This document shows positions 17,559 to 26,253 of a stretch of DNA of 64,000 nt, piece by piece. The stretch comes from FEN-1139 sp038207155 (GTDB lineage Bacteria > Myxococcota_A > Polyangia > Polyangiales > Polyangiaceae). The position numbers and the translations under genes were made by a program. The notes below the pieces were generated by a model. That model saw only the letters and a list, made by a program, of their open reading frames with translations. It was not told the DNA's origin and did no database searches. Numbering within the stretch: position 1 is the first letter of the stretch; the number at the start of each line of letters is the position of its first letter. The stretch spans positions 62,001-126,000 of the forward strand of contig JBBRAB010000009.1 of NCBI GenBank assembly GCA_038207155.1, in the 5' to 3' direction.

Positions 17559-19019
17559 ATGACCGGTTGGCCACTCGGGGCGCTCCGCCAGGCTGTCCAA
17601 ATGCGCCTCAAGCTTCCCGAGCGAAAACCGTTCCAACTGCGAGTGATGCCCGAGTGGAACCTCGCAGACCGACCCGCGGAGCCAACGCCGCAGCAGCCCG
17701 AGCTTGCCCAGTTGACGGCGCTGGCGGGACCTGAGCTGGTGCCTGCGAGTGGGGTGTCAGATTGTTCGCCGGCCCTGAGAGATGCTCGCAGTCTAGCGAG
17801 CGCGCTCCGGGCCAACCTCGACTGGATGGCGAGCATGCTCACCGGGGACCAGGTGAGCTCAGACAGTCTCCGACTTGTCGACGAGGCCACCCGGGTCTCC
17901 TGCCAACTCGCTGATTTGCTTGAGGGAGCACTGGACCGTTGTGACCGGAACACGGGATCTCAGTCCACTCAGGTCACCGCGACGCCGTTAGCGCCGCTTC
18001 TGGAAGCTGTGGTTGCTGCCAGCGCGGAGCGCGCTGACCAGGCGGGTGTGCTGGTGTCGGTGGACCTTGAGGAGGGGATGATCGTTGAGGCCAATGCCTC
18101 CCTGCTTGAGCGGGCCCTGCGCCTCCTGCTCGGCCAGGCCCTCGACCGGTCACCGCGGGACGGCGTGATTCAGCTGGTGGCTTCCGTCGTCGGCAGAAAC
18201 GCTGTGATTGCGCTTTCCGACGAGGGCGATGACCTGTCCCCAGAAGAACTCGAGCGTCTGGCTTTGTTTTGTGCCGGCGCGCAAACGCTCGGCGCGCCCC
18301 CGACCGCCAATTCCCCGCTCCTTGAGTGTCGCCCTCTGCTTGAGGCCCAGGGCGGGTTCCTCGATATCGAGAACCGGACGGGCGGGGGCTCCACCACGAT
18401 TGCCGTGCTCGCTTTGGCGGATTCTCGAGGGTACGCTGGCATCGAGCTTGCAACGGTCGTCATTGAACCCAAGGCCCCTGGGGGCAGCGAACAGTCCTCA
18501 GGACGAAAGTGGAGCGGCAATATGATCGTGCACAGTGACAGGTTCGGCGATCTAGAAATCGACGCCGGTGATGTTCTCACCTTTCCCAATGGTCTGATCG
18601 GATTCCCGACGGAACGGCAGTTTGTGCTGATTCGCAACACTCGATCCAACGTGATCGCGTGGCTGCAGTCAACGCAGACGAGCTACCTGGCCCTGCCGGT
18701 GGTTTCGGCTCACGCCTTGGCAACCCGCTATCCCGACGTGCCCGTCGAGCAGCTCGCGGAAGCTGCCGGGGTCGGCGTGGATCCCGACGAGCTGGCAGTT
18801 GTCGTGGTGCTCTCGGCCCCGCCATCACAGCCTGCGACCGTCAACCTGATGGCACCGATCGTCGTCAATGCGTCGACCCGCACAGGTGCTCAGGTATTGC
18901 TCGAGGGGACCCAGTTCTCCACTCGCGAGCTATTCGCCCTTCCTGCGCCCTCGGAGAATGAGGCGCGCCCTACTCCACCGTCGAGTGAGCTTGGTTCAGC
19001 GACCTCGGCGGCGGAATGA
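17559..19019 (+). CDS. Histidine-kinase-like module in frame with FliW
   Basis: One open frame of about 486 residues links two parts. Residues 1-321 look like a sensor kinase: DARSLASALRANLDWMASML aligns with the dimerisation helix, and a Bergerat-type fold is suggested by LLERALRLLLGQALD (N-box position), ALSDEGDDLS (G1 position) and ENRTGGGSTTIAVL. There is not a single His in these 321 residues; the phospho-acceptor position reads Arg and the N-box Asn is Gln. Residues 322-486 are a complete FliW. ATG 17559 is the first good start after the cyclase stop. FliW may instead start on its own at 18522. Function of the first part is unknown; a binding or scaffold role is inference. Confidence 0.6.
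   Translation: MTGWPLGALRQAVQMRLKLPERKPFQLRVMPEWNLADRPAEPTPQQPELAQLTALAGPELVPASGVSDCSPALRDARSLASALRANLDWMASMLTGDQVSSDSLRLVDEATRVSCQLADLLEGALDRCDRNTGSQSTQVTATPLAPLLEAVVAASAERADQAGVLVSVDLEEGMIVEANASLLERALRLLLGQALDRSPRDGVIQLVASVVGRNAVIALSDEGDDLSPEELERLALFCAGAQTLGAPPTANSPLLECRPLLEAQGGFLDIENRTGGGSTTIAVLALADSRGYAGIELATVVIEPKAPGGSEQSSGRKWSGNMIVHSDRFGDLEIDAGDVLTFPNGLIGFPTERQFVLIRNTRSNVIAWLQSTQTSYLALPVVSAHALATRYPDVPVEQLAEAAGVGVDPDELAVVVVLSAPPSQPATVNLMAPIVVNASTRTGAQVLLEGTQFSTRELFALPAPSENEARPTPPSSELGSATSAAE
18522..19019 (+). CDS. fliW: Flagellar assembly factor FliW (from internal start)
   Basis: From this ATG the product is 165 residues and begins exactly where free-standing FliW proteins begin: HSDRFGDLEID, then a GDVLTFPNGLIGFP motif, which is the family hallmark. 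A conserved NLMAPIVVNASTRTGAQV segment and a short Pro/Ser tail follow. In Bacillus and Campylobacter FliW binds CsrA and flagellin and couples filament supply to translation; no csrA gene is in this window. A GGAG sits 8 bases before the ATG. There is no stop between this start and the kinase-like module, so the same DNA could give a fusion, a free FliW, or both. Confidence 0.85.
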   Translation: MIVHSDRFGDLEIDAGDVLTFPNGLIGFPTERQFVLIRNTRSNVIAWLQSTQTSYLALPVVSAHALATRYPDVPVEQLAEAAGVGVDPDELAVVVVLSAPPSQPATVNLMAPIVVNASTRTGAQVLLEGTQFSTRELFALPAPSENEARPTPPSSELGSATSAAE

Positions 19020-19039
19020 ACAGACCCGGGGCCTGGTTC

Positions 19040-20443
19040 TTACTGCGGGCCCAGTGAGATCAGTTCCCGAGCGCGAGCGAGCAGCCGCTCCCTCTCGTTG
19101 TGCTCGGGGTTTTCGACCACTTCTTCCAGAAGCGCGGTGAGTATCTGGCCGAGCAGCGGCCCCGGACTTGCCCCGCAATCCTGCATGAGATCACGGCCAT
19201 TGATGGCGAGATCCTTCAGGCTCAGGGCCGCACCTTGTTCGAGGATGCGGCCTACGTGCATTTCGAGCTGGTCGATGCGTGCAAGTTCGTCGTCCACTGG
19301 ACGTCCCTTACCGCGCACATCGGAGCGGCACAGGGCGATGACGTCGCCCACCAACTCCTTCGAAACGCGGCGAATCCAACGACGAACGGCCGCGTCTGTC
19401 CACGCCGCGTCGTAGACCACGATGTGGTGACGCACCAGGCTCGTGGCGTGATGCCTCTGCTCATTTGAGAAGCGCAGCCGCCGCAGCAAATCGTCCGCGA
19501 GTGGCGCACCCGCGTGTTCGTGATTGTAGAACGTGAAATCCCCGGTAGTCGGATGAACATCGCGTGTCATCGGCTTGCCAATGTCGTGCAGCAACGCTGC
19601 GAGCCGCAGCGCCGGTCGATCTTGCGCAACGTCATCGAGCACGCGCAGCGTGTGGTTCCACACATCGTACGCATGGTGTCGGTTCTGGTCGCAGCCATTC
19701 ATGGCGACGAGTTCAGGTGCCGTAATCGCCAGCATTCCGTGGTCCAACATGGCCTGCAATGCGCGGCTTGGCCGCCGAGCCTTGAGGGCCTTTTGCCATT
19801 CGTCGCGGATTCGTTCGGCACTGACGCAGCGATAGCTCGCTAACGAGGGGGCCATCGCCCTTGCGGTTGCCGGCTCAATGTCCACTTCCAGGGTTGCGTG
19901 GAAGCGCGCCGCCCGCAGGACCCGCAGTCCATCCTCCGCGAAGCGCTGCGCCGGATCCCCGACCGCGCGCAGGCAACGTCGCTCAAGGTCGGAGAGTCCA
20001 TCGAAGGGATCGCTGAGCAGGTCGCGCACCGGATCGTAGGCGATCGCGTTGATCGTGAAATCTCTGCGGGCGAGATCAGCCACGATGTCATCGACGAAGG
20101 TCACCGCATCTGGGCGGCGGCCGTCGGAGTAGGTGGACTCTCCTCGCAGCGTGGTGACCTCGACGCCGTCTCGACCCATCATGACCGTCACGGTGCCGTG
20201 CTGGAGTCCCGTTGGGATGGTTCGACGAAACAGGCGGATGACCTGTTCCGGAAGGGCGTCGGTTGCAACATCCCAGTCGCCCTTCAAATCCAGCTCTGAC
20301 TGGCTCCTGGCGGCCATCAGGACGTCCCGCACGCTCCCTCCGACGACCCAACCTCGGTGCCCGGCGTCATCGAGACGCTGACAGAGCTCACGGACGAAGC
20401 TGGGGAGGGCGCGGACGAGTGGTTGGGTGTCGACGTAGGCCAC
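19040..20443 (-). CDS. CCA tRNA nucleotidyltransferase / poly(A) polymerase family protein with HD domain
   Basis: The N-terminal half is a class II nucleotidyltransferase head: GGSVRDVL, the metal-binding DWDVATDA, then RRDFTINAIAY and the neck motif RFAEDGLRVLRAARF. The C-terminal half carries an HD phosphohydrolase segment (LAALLHDIGKP) and further His-rich helices. In the family it adds CCA to tRNA 3' ends, with the HD domain acting on 2',3'-cyclic phosphate or phosphate. Whether it adds CCA, only CC, or A cannot be told from sequence by eye. GTG 20443 is preferred because codons upstream to GTG 20497 lack the GC-rich third positions seen elsewhere. It converges on fliW with 20 bases between. 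Confidence 0.88.
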   Translation of the reverse strand: MAYVDTQPLVRALPSFVRELCQRLDDAGHRGWVVGGSVRDVLMAARSQSELDLKGDWDVATDALPEQVIRLFRRTIPTGLQHGTVTVMMGRDGVEVTTLRGESTYSDGRRPDAVTFVDDIVADLARRDFTINAIAYDPVRDLLSDPFDGLSDLERRCLRAVGDPAQRFAEDGLRVLRAARFHATLEVDIEPATARAMAPSLASYRCVSAERIRDEWQKALKARRPSRALQAMLDHGMLAITAPELVAMNGCDQNRHHAYDVWNHTLRVLDDVAQDRPALRLAALLHDIGKPMTRDVHPTTGDFTFYNHEHAGAPLADDLLRRLRFSNEQRHHATSLVRHHIVVYDAAWTDAAVRRWIRRVSKELVGDVIALCRSDVRGKGRPVDDELARIDQLEMHVGRILEQGAALSLKDLAINGRDLMQDCGASPGPLLGQILTALLEEVVENPEHNERERLLARARELISLGPQ

Positions 20444-20562
20444 GGTCGAGAACCATGACCAACTATTATGCTCCCGACAAATCGATGCAGCGATCACCTG
20501 CGTCGGTCAGCGACTCACGCGGTCTGCGCGGCTTCGAGCTGCTTGTTGTGGCGCGGGCCGGA

Positions 20563-22290
20563 CTAACGGGACCAGGGATCGACGATCTCGCCTGGCCCCA
20601 TGGGTGAGCGACTCCGTCGCTCCTGCCCGGACTTACGCGCGGGAGCCGGCTTGGGGCTTGCTACCGCGCTCGCGGGGGCACGCTCCAGCTTCACGGTGAG
20701 CTTGCCCTCGCTTCCGTCGAGCGTGAGCAGCTTGTTGCGGTAGCCCGCGTGACGGATTTCCAGGCGGAGCGCTTCGCCCGACTTGACCCCAAGGGTCATC
20801 GGGAAGGCGCCGAGATCCTGGCCGCCGTCAAATGCATGTGCGTCCGGCGGATCTGCGGCGAGCACCACTTGTCGGGTGACGACCGCGGCAGCCGGCTCGG
20901 CGGTTCGAATGCTCGATGCTGCCACGGGCAAAGGCCTTGGGGTCGCGAGGTGCGCGGCGGGTTCCGTGCTTGCCACCGCTGCCGTCGCGGTTGACGTGGC
21001 GCCTGAGGAGCCGTGAGTCAGGCCCGCCACGATGATCCCGACCGAGGCAAGCGCCGACAAAACGCCAACGTAGACGGGCCAAGTGCGGCGCCGCGGCATG
21101 TCGGGCGTTGCTGGCACGACGGCGGCGAGTCCTTCCCTTCGGAAGTAGTCCGACGGGATACTGAAACCGCCCGAGCGGTTCATCATCTCGGTAACCGCCA
21201 GGGGCACCACGCCATCACGGATTCGATCAAGCTCGTCAACGAGCTCAGCCATCGAATCGTACCTCTGCTCGGGCCGCTTGGAGAGGCACTTGAGCACGAG
21301 GGCCTCTAGCCCCGGTGGGACGTTCTGGGGTTGCGGCACCAAAGCACGGATTGGGACCGGTGCTTTGTACATGTGCTGGGTCAGGATCCCCATGAAATTG
21401 TCGGCGTCAAACGGCACTCGACCTGAGGTGAGCTCATAGAGAATCACGCCCAGTGAGTAGATGTCGCCGCGATGATCCACCGCCGTTCCGGCGGCTTGCT
21501 CTGGCGACATATAGTGCGGAGTCCCAAAGACCGTGCCCGCTCGCGTGAGCTTGCCTTCCGCGGTCGAGACCTTAGCGATGCCGAAATCGAGAATCTTGAC
21601 GAAATCCTTCTGCGCCCCGTGCGTGATGAGAAAGATATTGTCGGGTTTGAGGTCCCGGTGAACGATCGCCGAACTGTGGGCAGCTGCCAGGCCTTCAGCG
21701 AGCTGCCGCGCGATATTCAGGAGCCTAGGCAGCGGAATCGGACTGCGTTCCTCAATCACGTGGGAAAGTGGGACGCCATCGAGGTACTCCATGACGAAGT
21801 AGGTCGACCCATCGGGAAGCTGACCGAAGTCACTGATATCGATGATGTGGGGGTTGCCGATGGCGGACGCTGAGCGTGCCTCATTGAGGAAACGGTTCGT
21901 CACCTCGGCGTCGCGCGCCATATCGGCACGCAGCACTTTCATGGCAACCCGCTTGCCAATGACCTTGTGCTTGCAGCCGTATACGACGCCCATTCCGCCC
22001 TCCCCGAGGACGGATTCCACCTTGTAGCGCCCGTCAATCAGGCACCCGATAAATGGGTCCTTCGGGACGGGCGCAGCTGGGCGCATCGTTGGCAGTTCCG
22101 CCGCGTTCTCCTCAAGGTCGACGATTGACGGGGCCCCGGGCAAGACGCTGACGACCTTGAGGGGCGCAGCCACGGCGACGAAGCCGGCGGCCTCAGGCGA
22201 AATCGCTCCTTGAAGCCGCTTGTGGCTCTCACGACTCGCGGAGTCGAGTTCGCCATCCGGCGCGGACAGGGGGTCGTCGGTCTTCACCAT
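20563..22290 (-). CDS. Membrane-anchored Ser/Thr protein kinase with PEGA-type tail
   Basis: This 575-residue Hanks-type kinase has a glycine loop GEGGMG (residues 96-101), catalytic-site Lys118 in VAMKVLR, HRDLKPDN with Asp213, and DFG with Asp235. The catalytic set is complete, so it should be active. After the kinase domain (about 88-355) comes a single transmembrane helix (about 405-425), an Ala/Thr/Pro-rich linker and a C-terminal PEGA-like beta domain (VVLAADPPDAHAFDGG, EIRHAGYRN), predicted to lie outside the membrane. Large families of such kinases are typical of Myxococcota. No partner phosphatase or FHA protein is adjacent. The substrate is unknown. Confidence 0.93.
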   Translation of the reverse strand: MVKTDDPLSAPDGELDSASRESHKRLQGAISPEAAGFVAVAAPLKVVSVLPGAPSIVDLEENAAELPTMRPAAPVPKDPFIGCLIDGRYKVESVLGEGGMGVVYGCKHKVIGKRVAMKVLRADMARDAEVTNRFLNEARSASAIGNPHIIDISDFGQLPDGSTYFVMEYLDGVPLSHVIEERSPIPLPRLLNIARQLAEGLAAAHSSAIVHRDLKPDNIFLITHGAQKDFVKILDFGIAKVSTAEGKLTRAGTVFGTPHYMSPEQAAGTAVDHRGDIYSLGVILYELTSGRVPFDADNFMGILTQHMYKAPVPIRALVPQPQNVPPGLEALVLKCLSKRPEQRYDSMAELVDELDRIRDGVVPLAVTEMMNRSGGFSIPSDYFRREGLAAVVPATPDMPRRRTWPVYVGVLSALASVGIIVAGLTHGSSGATSTATAAVASTEPAAHLATPRPLPVAASSIRTAEPAAAVVTRQVVLAADPPDAHAFDGGQDLGAFPMTLGVKSGEALRLEIRHAGYRNKLLTLDGSEGKLTVKLERAPASAVASPKPAPARKSGQERRSRSPMGPGEIVDPWSR

Positions 22291-22354
22291 GTGGAGTCAA
22301 TAGCTGGTCGAGGGGAGGGCGAGCCAAGCTGAACAGAATACTACCGCAGATGTT

Positions 22355-22376
22355 CACCGGTCGGGACTGACCGGTG
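22355..22376. repeat. Inverted repeat, 8-bp arms
   Basis: CACCGGTC and GACCGGTG are perfect arms around a 6-base centre GGGACT. It lies 65 bases upstream of the kinase start and could be an operator or a leader hairpin; no T-run follows on either strand. Confidence 0.75.
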
Positions 22377-22458
22377 GGGACGAAGAGCGCATCTGAGATA
22401 CACTCCCTCTAACGGCGTTGCATGAGTCTTTCGGTAGGTGTTGCCAGCCGGAAGTGGC

Positions 22459-22479
22459 GGCTCGCCCCTGGGGCGAGCC
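22459..22479. repeat. Perfect palindrome, 10-bp arms
   Basis: Arms GGCTCGCCCC and GGGGCGAGCC surround a single central T. As RNA it would fold as a 9-bp stem with a 3-base loop. No T-run follows, so a rho-independent terminator is not well supported; a protein-binding site is possible. Confidence 0.75.
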
Positions 22480-22713
22480 AGCGCTGTGGCATTTAGCAAT
22501 TTTCGAGCCATGGGCACAATCCCCATATAGTTCAAAGATCACGCGCGACTGCGGCGCGTTGTTCACGCTTGATACCGACAGCTGTGCCCTATTGAGCGAC
22601 CGCATGGGCCACAGAAACGACTTGGGGCGGCCGGTCGGCGTGGTTTTGTGAGGCAGGGGCCCTAGCACGCCCGCGCCCGCTCCAGTCACGTTCTCTGCTA
22701 GACCGCAGCGCGC

Positions 22714-24294
22714 ATGGGTTTCTCACTTGAGCTAGCCGTCCGATACATCCGCTCGAAGAAACGTTCTTTCGTTTCCGTCGGAACGCTGTTCGCCATCGCA
22801 GGGGTCGTGCTTGGGGTAGCCGCGCTGACGACCGTCGTCAGCGTGACCGGGGGCTTTCTCAAGGAGTTCCAAGACAAGGTTCTGGGCGTCAACGCCCATG
22901 TCCTCGTGATGAAGTACTCCGCTGACTTCCGCGAGTATCGCGATGTCATGAAGGATGTGCGTGGCATCCCGGGGGTGGTCGGCGTTGCGCCTTTCGTGCT
23001 CAACACGATGATGGTCACCCACGACGAACACACTGCAACGGGTGTGCTCGTGAAGGGCGTTGATTCTGCCCTGGTGCCCACCGTTCTCGATCTCCCAAAG
23101 CATCTGGTGGAGGGCAGTCTCGCGGGCCTGCGCCCAGCTGGAGCCAAGCCTCCTGCCCGTAAGTCCGACCCGTTCGGTGACACCTTTTCAGAGCTACTCC
23201 CTGACGGCACTGGTTCGAGAATCGTCGGAACGGTCCCAACTGCCGCGGCGCCGCCCAAGGAGCGCGTTCCCGTGCTTGAGGGGCTGTCGCGCTCCAAGCC
23301 AGTGGAGGACGACGCAATCAAGAGCGCTCTGACGAAGGGCAAGCTCGAGTCTCCCAGTTCGGTGAACGACTTGTCGAGGGAGGCGACCGTTGAACCCGTT
23401 GGTGGCTACCTGAGTCAGCTGCCCGATGACGACGTGCTGCCAGACGACGTGATCGCGGATCCGTGCAAGAATCCCGAGCTTCTCGCCACGCTACCCGGCG
23501 TCGCTATCGGGAGAACGCTGAAGGAGAATCTTCACCTTCGCCTCGGAGAATGCCTTCAGATCACCTCGCCAACAATCGGATTCTCCTACTCAGGAGGCGT
23601 GATTCGCGCGCCAATCGCGCGCCAGTTTCGCGTCGTGGCCGTCTTCGACGCGGGCTTCGATCAGTACGACTCCAAGCTCGTCTACACCGATCTGTACCAA
23701 GCACAAGCGTTCTCTGACATGGGAGATTCCGTCACGGGCGTCGAGCTCAAGCTGACGGATCCCAATCTAAGCCAGGGTGTGTCCCGTCAAATCGAGGAGA
23801 AGCTCGGTAATGGGATTTATCACACGATGGACTGGGAGGAGCTCAACCACGGCCTCTTCACAGCCTTGCGAATCCAGCAAATCCTGATCAGTTTGGTGCT
23901 GGCTCTGATCATTGTGGTTGCCGCGTTCACGGTGATCGCAACGCTGATCATGGTCGTGCTCGAAAAGAAGCGTGAGATTGCGGTGCTCAAGGCCATGGGA
24001 GCCACCGACGGGGCGCTGCTCCGAGTGTTCATCTACCAAGGCGGCTTCATCGGTCTCGTCGGTACGTCACTGGGTCTGGCGCTCGGGGTGGGCCTATGCC
24101 TGGCACTTCGTCATTACCCACTGCCGCTCGATCCAGGCGTCTATTTTATCTCGCGACTGCCGGTGCAAATGCGGCTCCGAGAGTTCGCGTTCGTAGGTGG
24201 ATTTGGCCTGCTGGTGTGTCTCGCAGCCACGATCTGGCCCGCTCGGTACGCCTCTCGACTGCGTCCTGCAGAGGCCTTCCGTCAGCAGGACTAG
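22714..24294 (+). CDS. LolC/LolE-type ABC permease with large periplasmic insertion
   Basis: The 526-residue protein has the lipoprotein-releasing permease layout: an N-terminal ARYIRSKKR-like opening (AVRYIRSKKRSF) and first transmembrane helix, a large periplasmic domain, and three C-terminal helices with the FtsX-family motif LEKKREIAVLKAMGAT. Known LolC/LolE are near 400 residues; here about 110 extra residues (about 135-255) rich in Pro, Asp and Lys sit in the periplasmic part after GVLVKGVD. LolCDE extracts lipoproteins from the inner membrane for transfer to LolA. No LolD ATPase gene is adjacent, so the partner must be elsewhere. Start ATG 22714. Confidence 0.85.
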   Translation: MGFSLELAVRYIRSKKRSFVSVGTLFAIAGVVLGVAALTTVVSVTGGFLKEFQDKVLGVNAHVLVMKYSADFREYRDVMKDVRGIPGVVGVAPFVLNTMMVTHDEHTATGVLVKGVDSALVPTVLDLPKHLVEGSLAGLRPAGAKPPARKSDPFGDTFSELLPDGTGSRIVGTVPTAAAPPKERVPVLEGLSRSKPVEDDAIKSALTKGKLESPSSVNDLSREATVEPVGGYLSQLPDDDVLPDDVIADPCKNPELLATLPGVAIGRTLKENLHLRLGECLQITSPTIGFSYSGGVIRAPIARQFRVVAVFDAGFDQYDSKLVYTDLYQAQAFSDMGDSVTGVELKLTDPNLSQGVSRQIEEKLGNGIYHTMDWEELNHGLFTALRIQQILISLVLALIIVVAAFTVIATLIMVVLEKKREIAVLKAMGATDGALLRVFIYQGGFIGLVGTSLGLALGVGLCLALRHYPLPLDPGVYFISRLPVQMRLREFAFVGGFGLLVCLAATIWPARYASRLRPAEAFRQQD

Positions 24295-24782
24295 CGCCCG
24301 TGAAGCGTTGCTCGGTCCCACCTGCCGCTGCGGCGGCTCACGATTCCGGAGCGCAGGCTTCCGTTGCCGTGACTCCGGGCGCGGAGATCACCGGGACCTT
24401 GACCGCCTCGCCCGTGGGCTCGTGGACCGACGGAAGGGGACTGCGAACCTTGCTAGTGTTACCGACGGCAAGAAGGCCAGTCGTGCTGAGACCATGGAGG
24501 GCAAACACGCGGAGGGAGAACATGCCTCACCTATGTGCAGTAGTTGTGCCATCACGCCGACCGTCAAACGGGTTCGCTCAGCGCTCACCCTCGGCGTTTG
24601 AAACGGCCAGTCGCGCCTCACTGTGCCGGGCTCCTTAGGGCGCTGGCAGCAACGAACTCTCGTCGATTCGCGCAGGATCGCGACCGCGCCGGTTCAACCA
24701 AAAAGTCCAAGGTGCCAGCGAACCGGCTGCGATCAGCGTCAGCCGGTTGACGCTGCCCCCAGCGTGCCCACGGGTGTTTGGC
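24295..24782. other. Long non-coding or weakly coding gap
   Basis: About 490 bases lie between convergent genes. The best candidate is a 61-codon reverse frame (24338-24523) whose product starts with a hydrophobic, signal-like segment and has an AGGTGA sequence just before its ATG; there is no family signature, so it is not called as a gene. The rest shows nothing recognisable. Confidence 0.45.
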
Positions 24783-25478
24783 TCAGGCCGCGCCGACCCA
24801 ATCCTGGGCGACGCGGTGCAGCTGGCTGTCAATCCTAGCCAACAACTCTTCACGCCGGAAGGGTGCGATGACGTAGTCATCCAAGCCGAAGCGAGCAGAC
24901 TCAGCGACCTCGGTGGCTGCTGATGCCCCGACAAGCCCAATCATGGCAAGGGAGCCACCGCGCGACGATTGTCGCAGGCGTTGACAGAGTGCAGCCGTCG
25001 GCGCATCCGGAAGCTGACCATCGATGATGGCAAGGTCAATGGTGCGACGCGCGACAAGTCCGAGCGCTTCCTCCGCAGAGGAAGCAACAACGGCGTTGTA
25101 GTTCGCACAGCGTAGCGTTGCCGCTACGACGGTCCGCACACAGGCTTCCGCTGACACCACGACCAGTCCGCCCCGCGAGATGCGCGTGACGCCACTCGGG
25201 CGCTCCGCGGCGCTTGTCGACTCCTCGCAATGGCGCGCAAAACGGCGAAGACGCTGCCAGTCGCGTTCCGACAGCGTGAGCCGTTCTCCGTCCCCAAAAT
25301 CGCGCGCGCAGACGGGCACCACGGTGTCCAAATCACCCACGCGAACTGTGGCCGTGAGCCAACGCCCGTCTTTGACGCAGGCCTGCTCACACGGTCCAAG
25401 CTCCCTGTCGCGTTCCCCTCGATCCAATAGTTCCCCAAGGGACTTCGGGTCGGCGAGCTCAAGTACGATTCCCCTCAC
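24783..25478 (-). CDS. Receiver-like protein with degenerate phosphorylation site
   Basis: The C-terminal 125 residues of this 231-residue protein follow the response-regulator receiver fold: GGLVVVSAEA, LAIIDGQLPD, SLAMIGLVGAS, and FGLDDYVIAPFRREELLARI (in parts). The phospho-acceptor Asp is present in IIDGQLPD, but the acidic pair at strand 1 has become Ser-Ala, the switch Thr is Gly and the conserved Lys before PF is Ala. These changes make ordinary phosphotransfer unlikely. The N-terminal 100 residues show no known domain. No output domain follows. It stands alone on the reverse strand (start GTG), 98 bases after a membrane-protein gene. Confidence 0.65.
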   Translation of the reverse strand: MRGIVLELADPKSLGELLDRGERDRELGPCEQACVKDGRWLTATVRVGDLDTVVPVCARDFGDGERLTLSERDWQRLRRFARHCEESTSAAERPSGVTRISRGGLVVVSAEACVRTVVAATLRCANYNAVVASSAEEALGLVARRTIDLAIIDGQLPDAPTAALCQRLRQSSRGGSLAMIGLVGASAATEVAESARFGLDDYVIAPFRREELLARIDSQLHRVAQDWVGAA

Positions 25479-25575
25479 GACCCGAACGCTAGCGCAGCAA
25501 TTCAGGACTTGCCAGTTCTCGTGATTTGATCGGCCCCTCCGCCTCGGCTCCAGCCCGAAGCGGAACGGGGCGCGC

Positions 25576-26253
25576 CTAGGGCTTGCGCCGGTACCACAGG
25601 ACTGGTGCGACCAGACCCACTAGTGTGAGCACCAAGAGTGATACCCGCGGGTCAGTTGGGATCGAGTCGGTGCTGCCGAGCAGGTTCTGCACATGGGCCC
25701 TGACGGTCAACCAGGCCATTTTTCCGTTGGATCGCCCCAGCAACTGGTCGCCGACCAGCACGGCCCAGGCGACCACGGCGTGTCGTCCCAGCGCCCGTAC
25801 GCACTCGAAGAGGCTCATGTAGGCAAATGTGCCAGCCGATCCGATCACCAAACAGGTTGCCAAGTCGCTTAGCGAGTCAGCTCCTGCGTTTCCAACGAGA
25901 GTGAAAACGAGCGCGAGCAGGCCCGAGAGAGCAACGATGAGCCCTGCGGTTCGCGCGGCTAACCACGCCACGACGAGCGGCCTGCGCGACATCCCGCGAC
26001 GCGCGAACCAGCTGACAGCCCGAGGACACCCGAACTCATCGCGCGCTGCTCGCGAGAGCCCGAGCGAAGCGAGCGGGAGAAGGCCACAGAGCAGCACAAA
26101 CAGCACTCGCTCCAGCGCGGCATCGGGTGCGAGTCGTGACTCGAGCTTGAGATATCCCGCTCCGACTGCGAGGGCACCCAAGAACCAGTAGGGAATGCTT
26201 GCCCGCAGCAAGGACGCAAGACCTTGTCGCCAACCGATTCGGAAGGCGTTCAC
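25576..26253 (-). CDS. Multi-pass membrane protein, probable permease of ABC-like locus
   Basis: The 225-residue protein has about six hydrophobic segments, with WFLGALAVGAGYL near the start, LFVLLCGLLPLASLGL, AGLIVALSGLLALVF and a final LLVLTLVGLVAPVLW followed by YRRKP. No specific family is recognised by eye. It is the last gene of a three-gene reverse operon with the ABC-like ATPase. The GTG at 26253 is chosen because it overlaps the upstream stop as GTGA; a longer frame runs to 26307 without better support. A transport-permease role is inferred from context. Confidence 0.65.
   Translation of the reverse strand: MNAFRIGWRQGLASLLRASIPYWFLGALAVGAGYLKLESRLAPDAALERVLFVLLCGLLPLASLGLSRAARDEFGCPRAVSWFARRGMSRRPLVVAWLAARTAGLIVALSGLLALVFTLVGNAGADSLSDLATCLVIGSAGTFAYMSLFECVRALGRHAVVAWAVLVGDQLLGRSNGKMAWLTVRAHVQNLLGSTDSIPTDPRVSLLVLTLVGLVAPVLWYRRKP

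Larger units (their letters stand above)
22291..22713. other. Intergenic region between divergent kinase and LolC/E-like genes
   Basis: This 423-base divergent region must hold the promoters of both flanking genes. Two strong inverted repeats lie in it (given separately). No convincing gene, tRNA or standard promoter hexamer pair could be recognised; short frames here lack domain signatures. Confidence 0.6.

Noticed and set aside
24197..24601. Forward frame after the LolC/E gene
   Set aside because: Its first part overlaps the permease in another phase and the translation is Arg/Ser-rich, typical of shadow frames.
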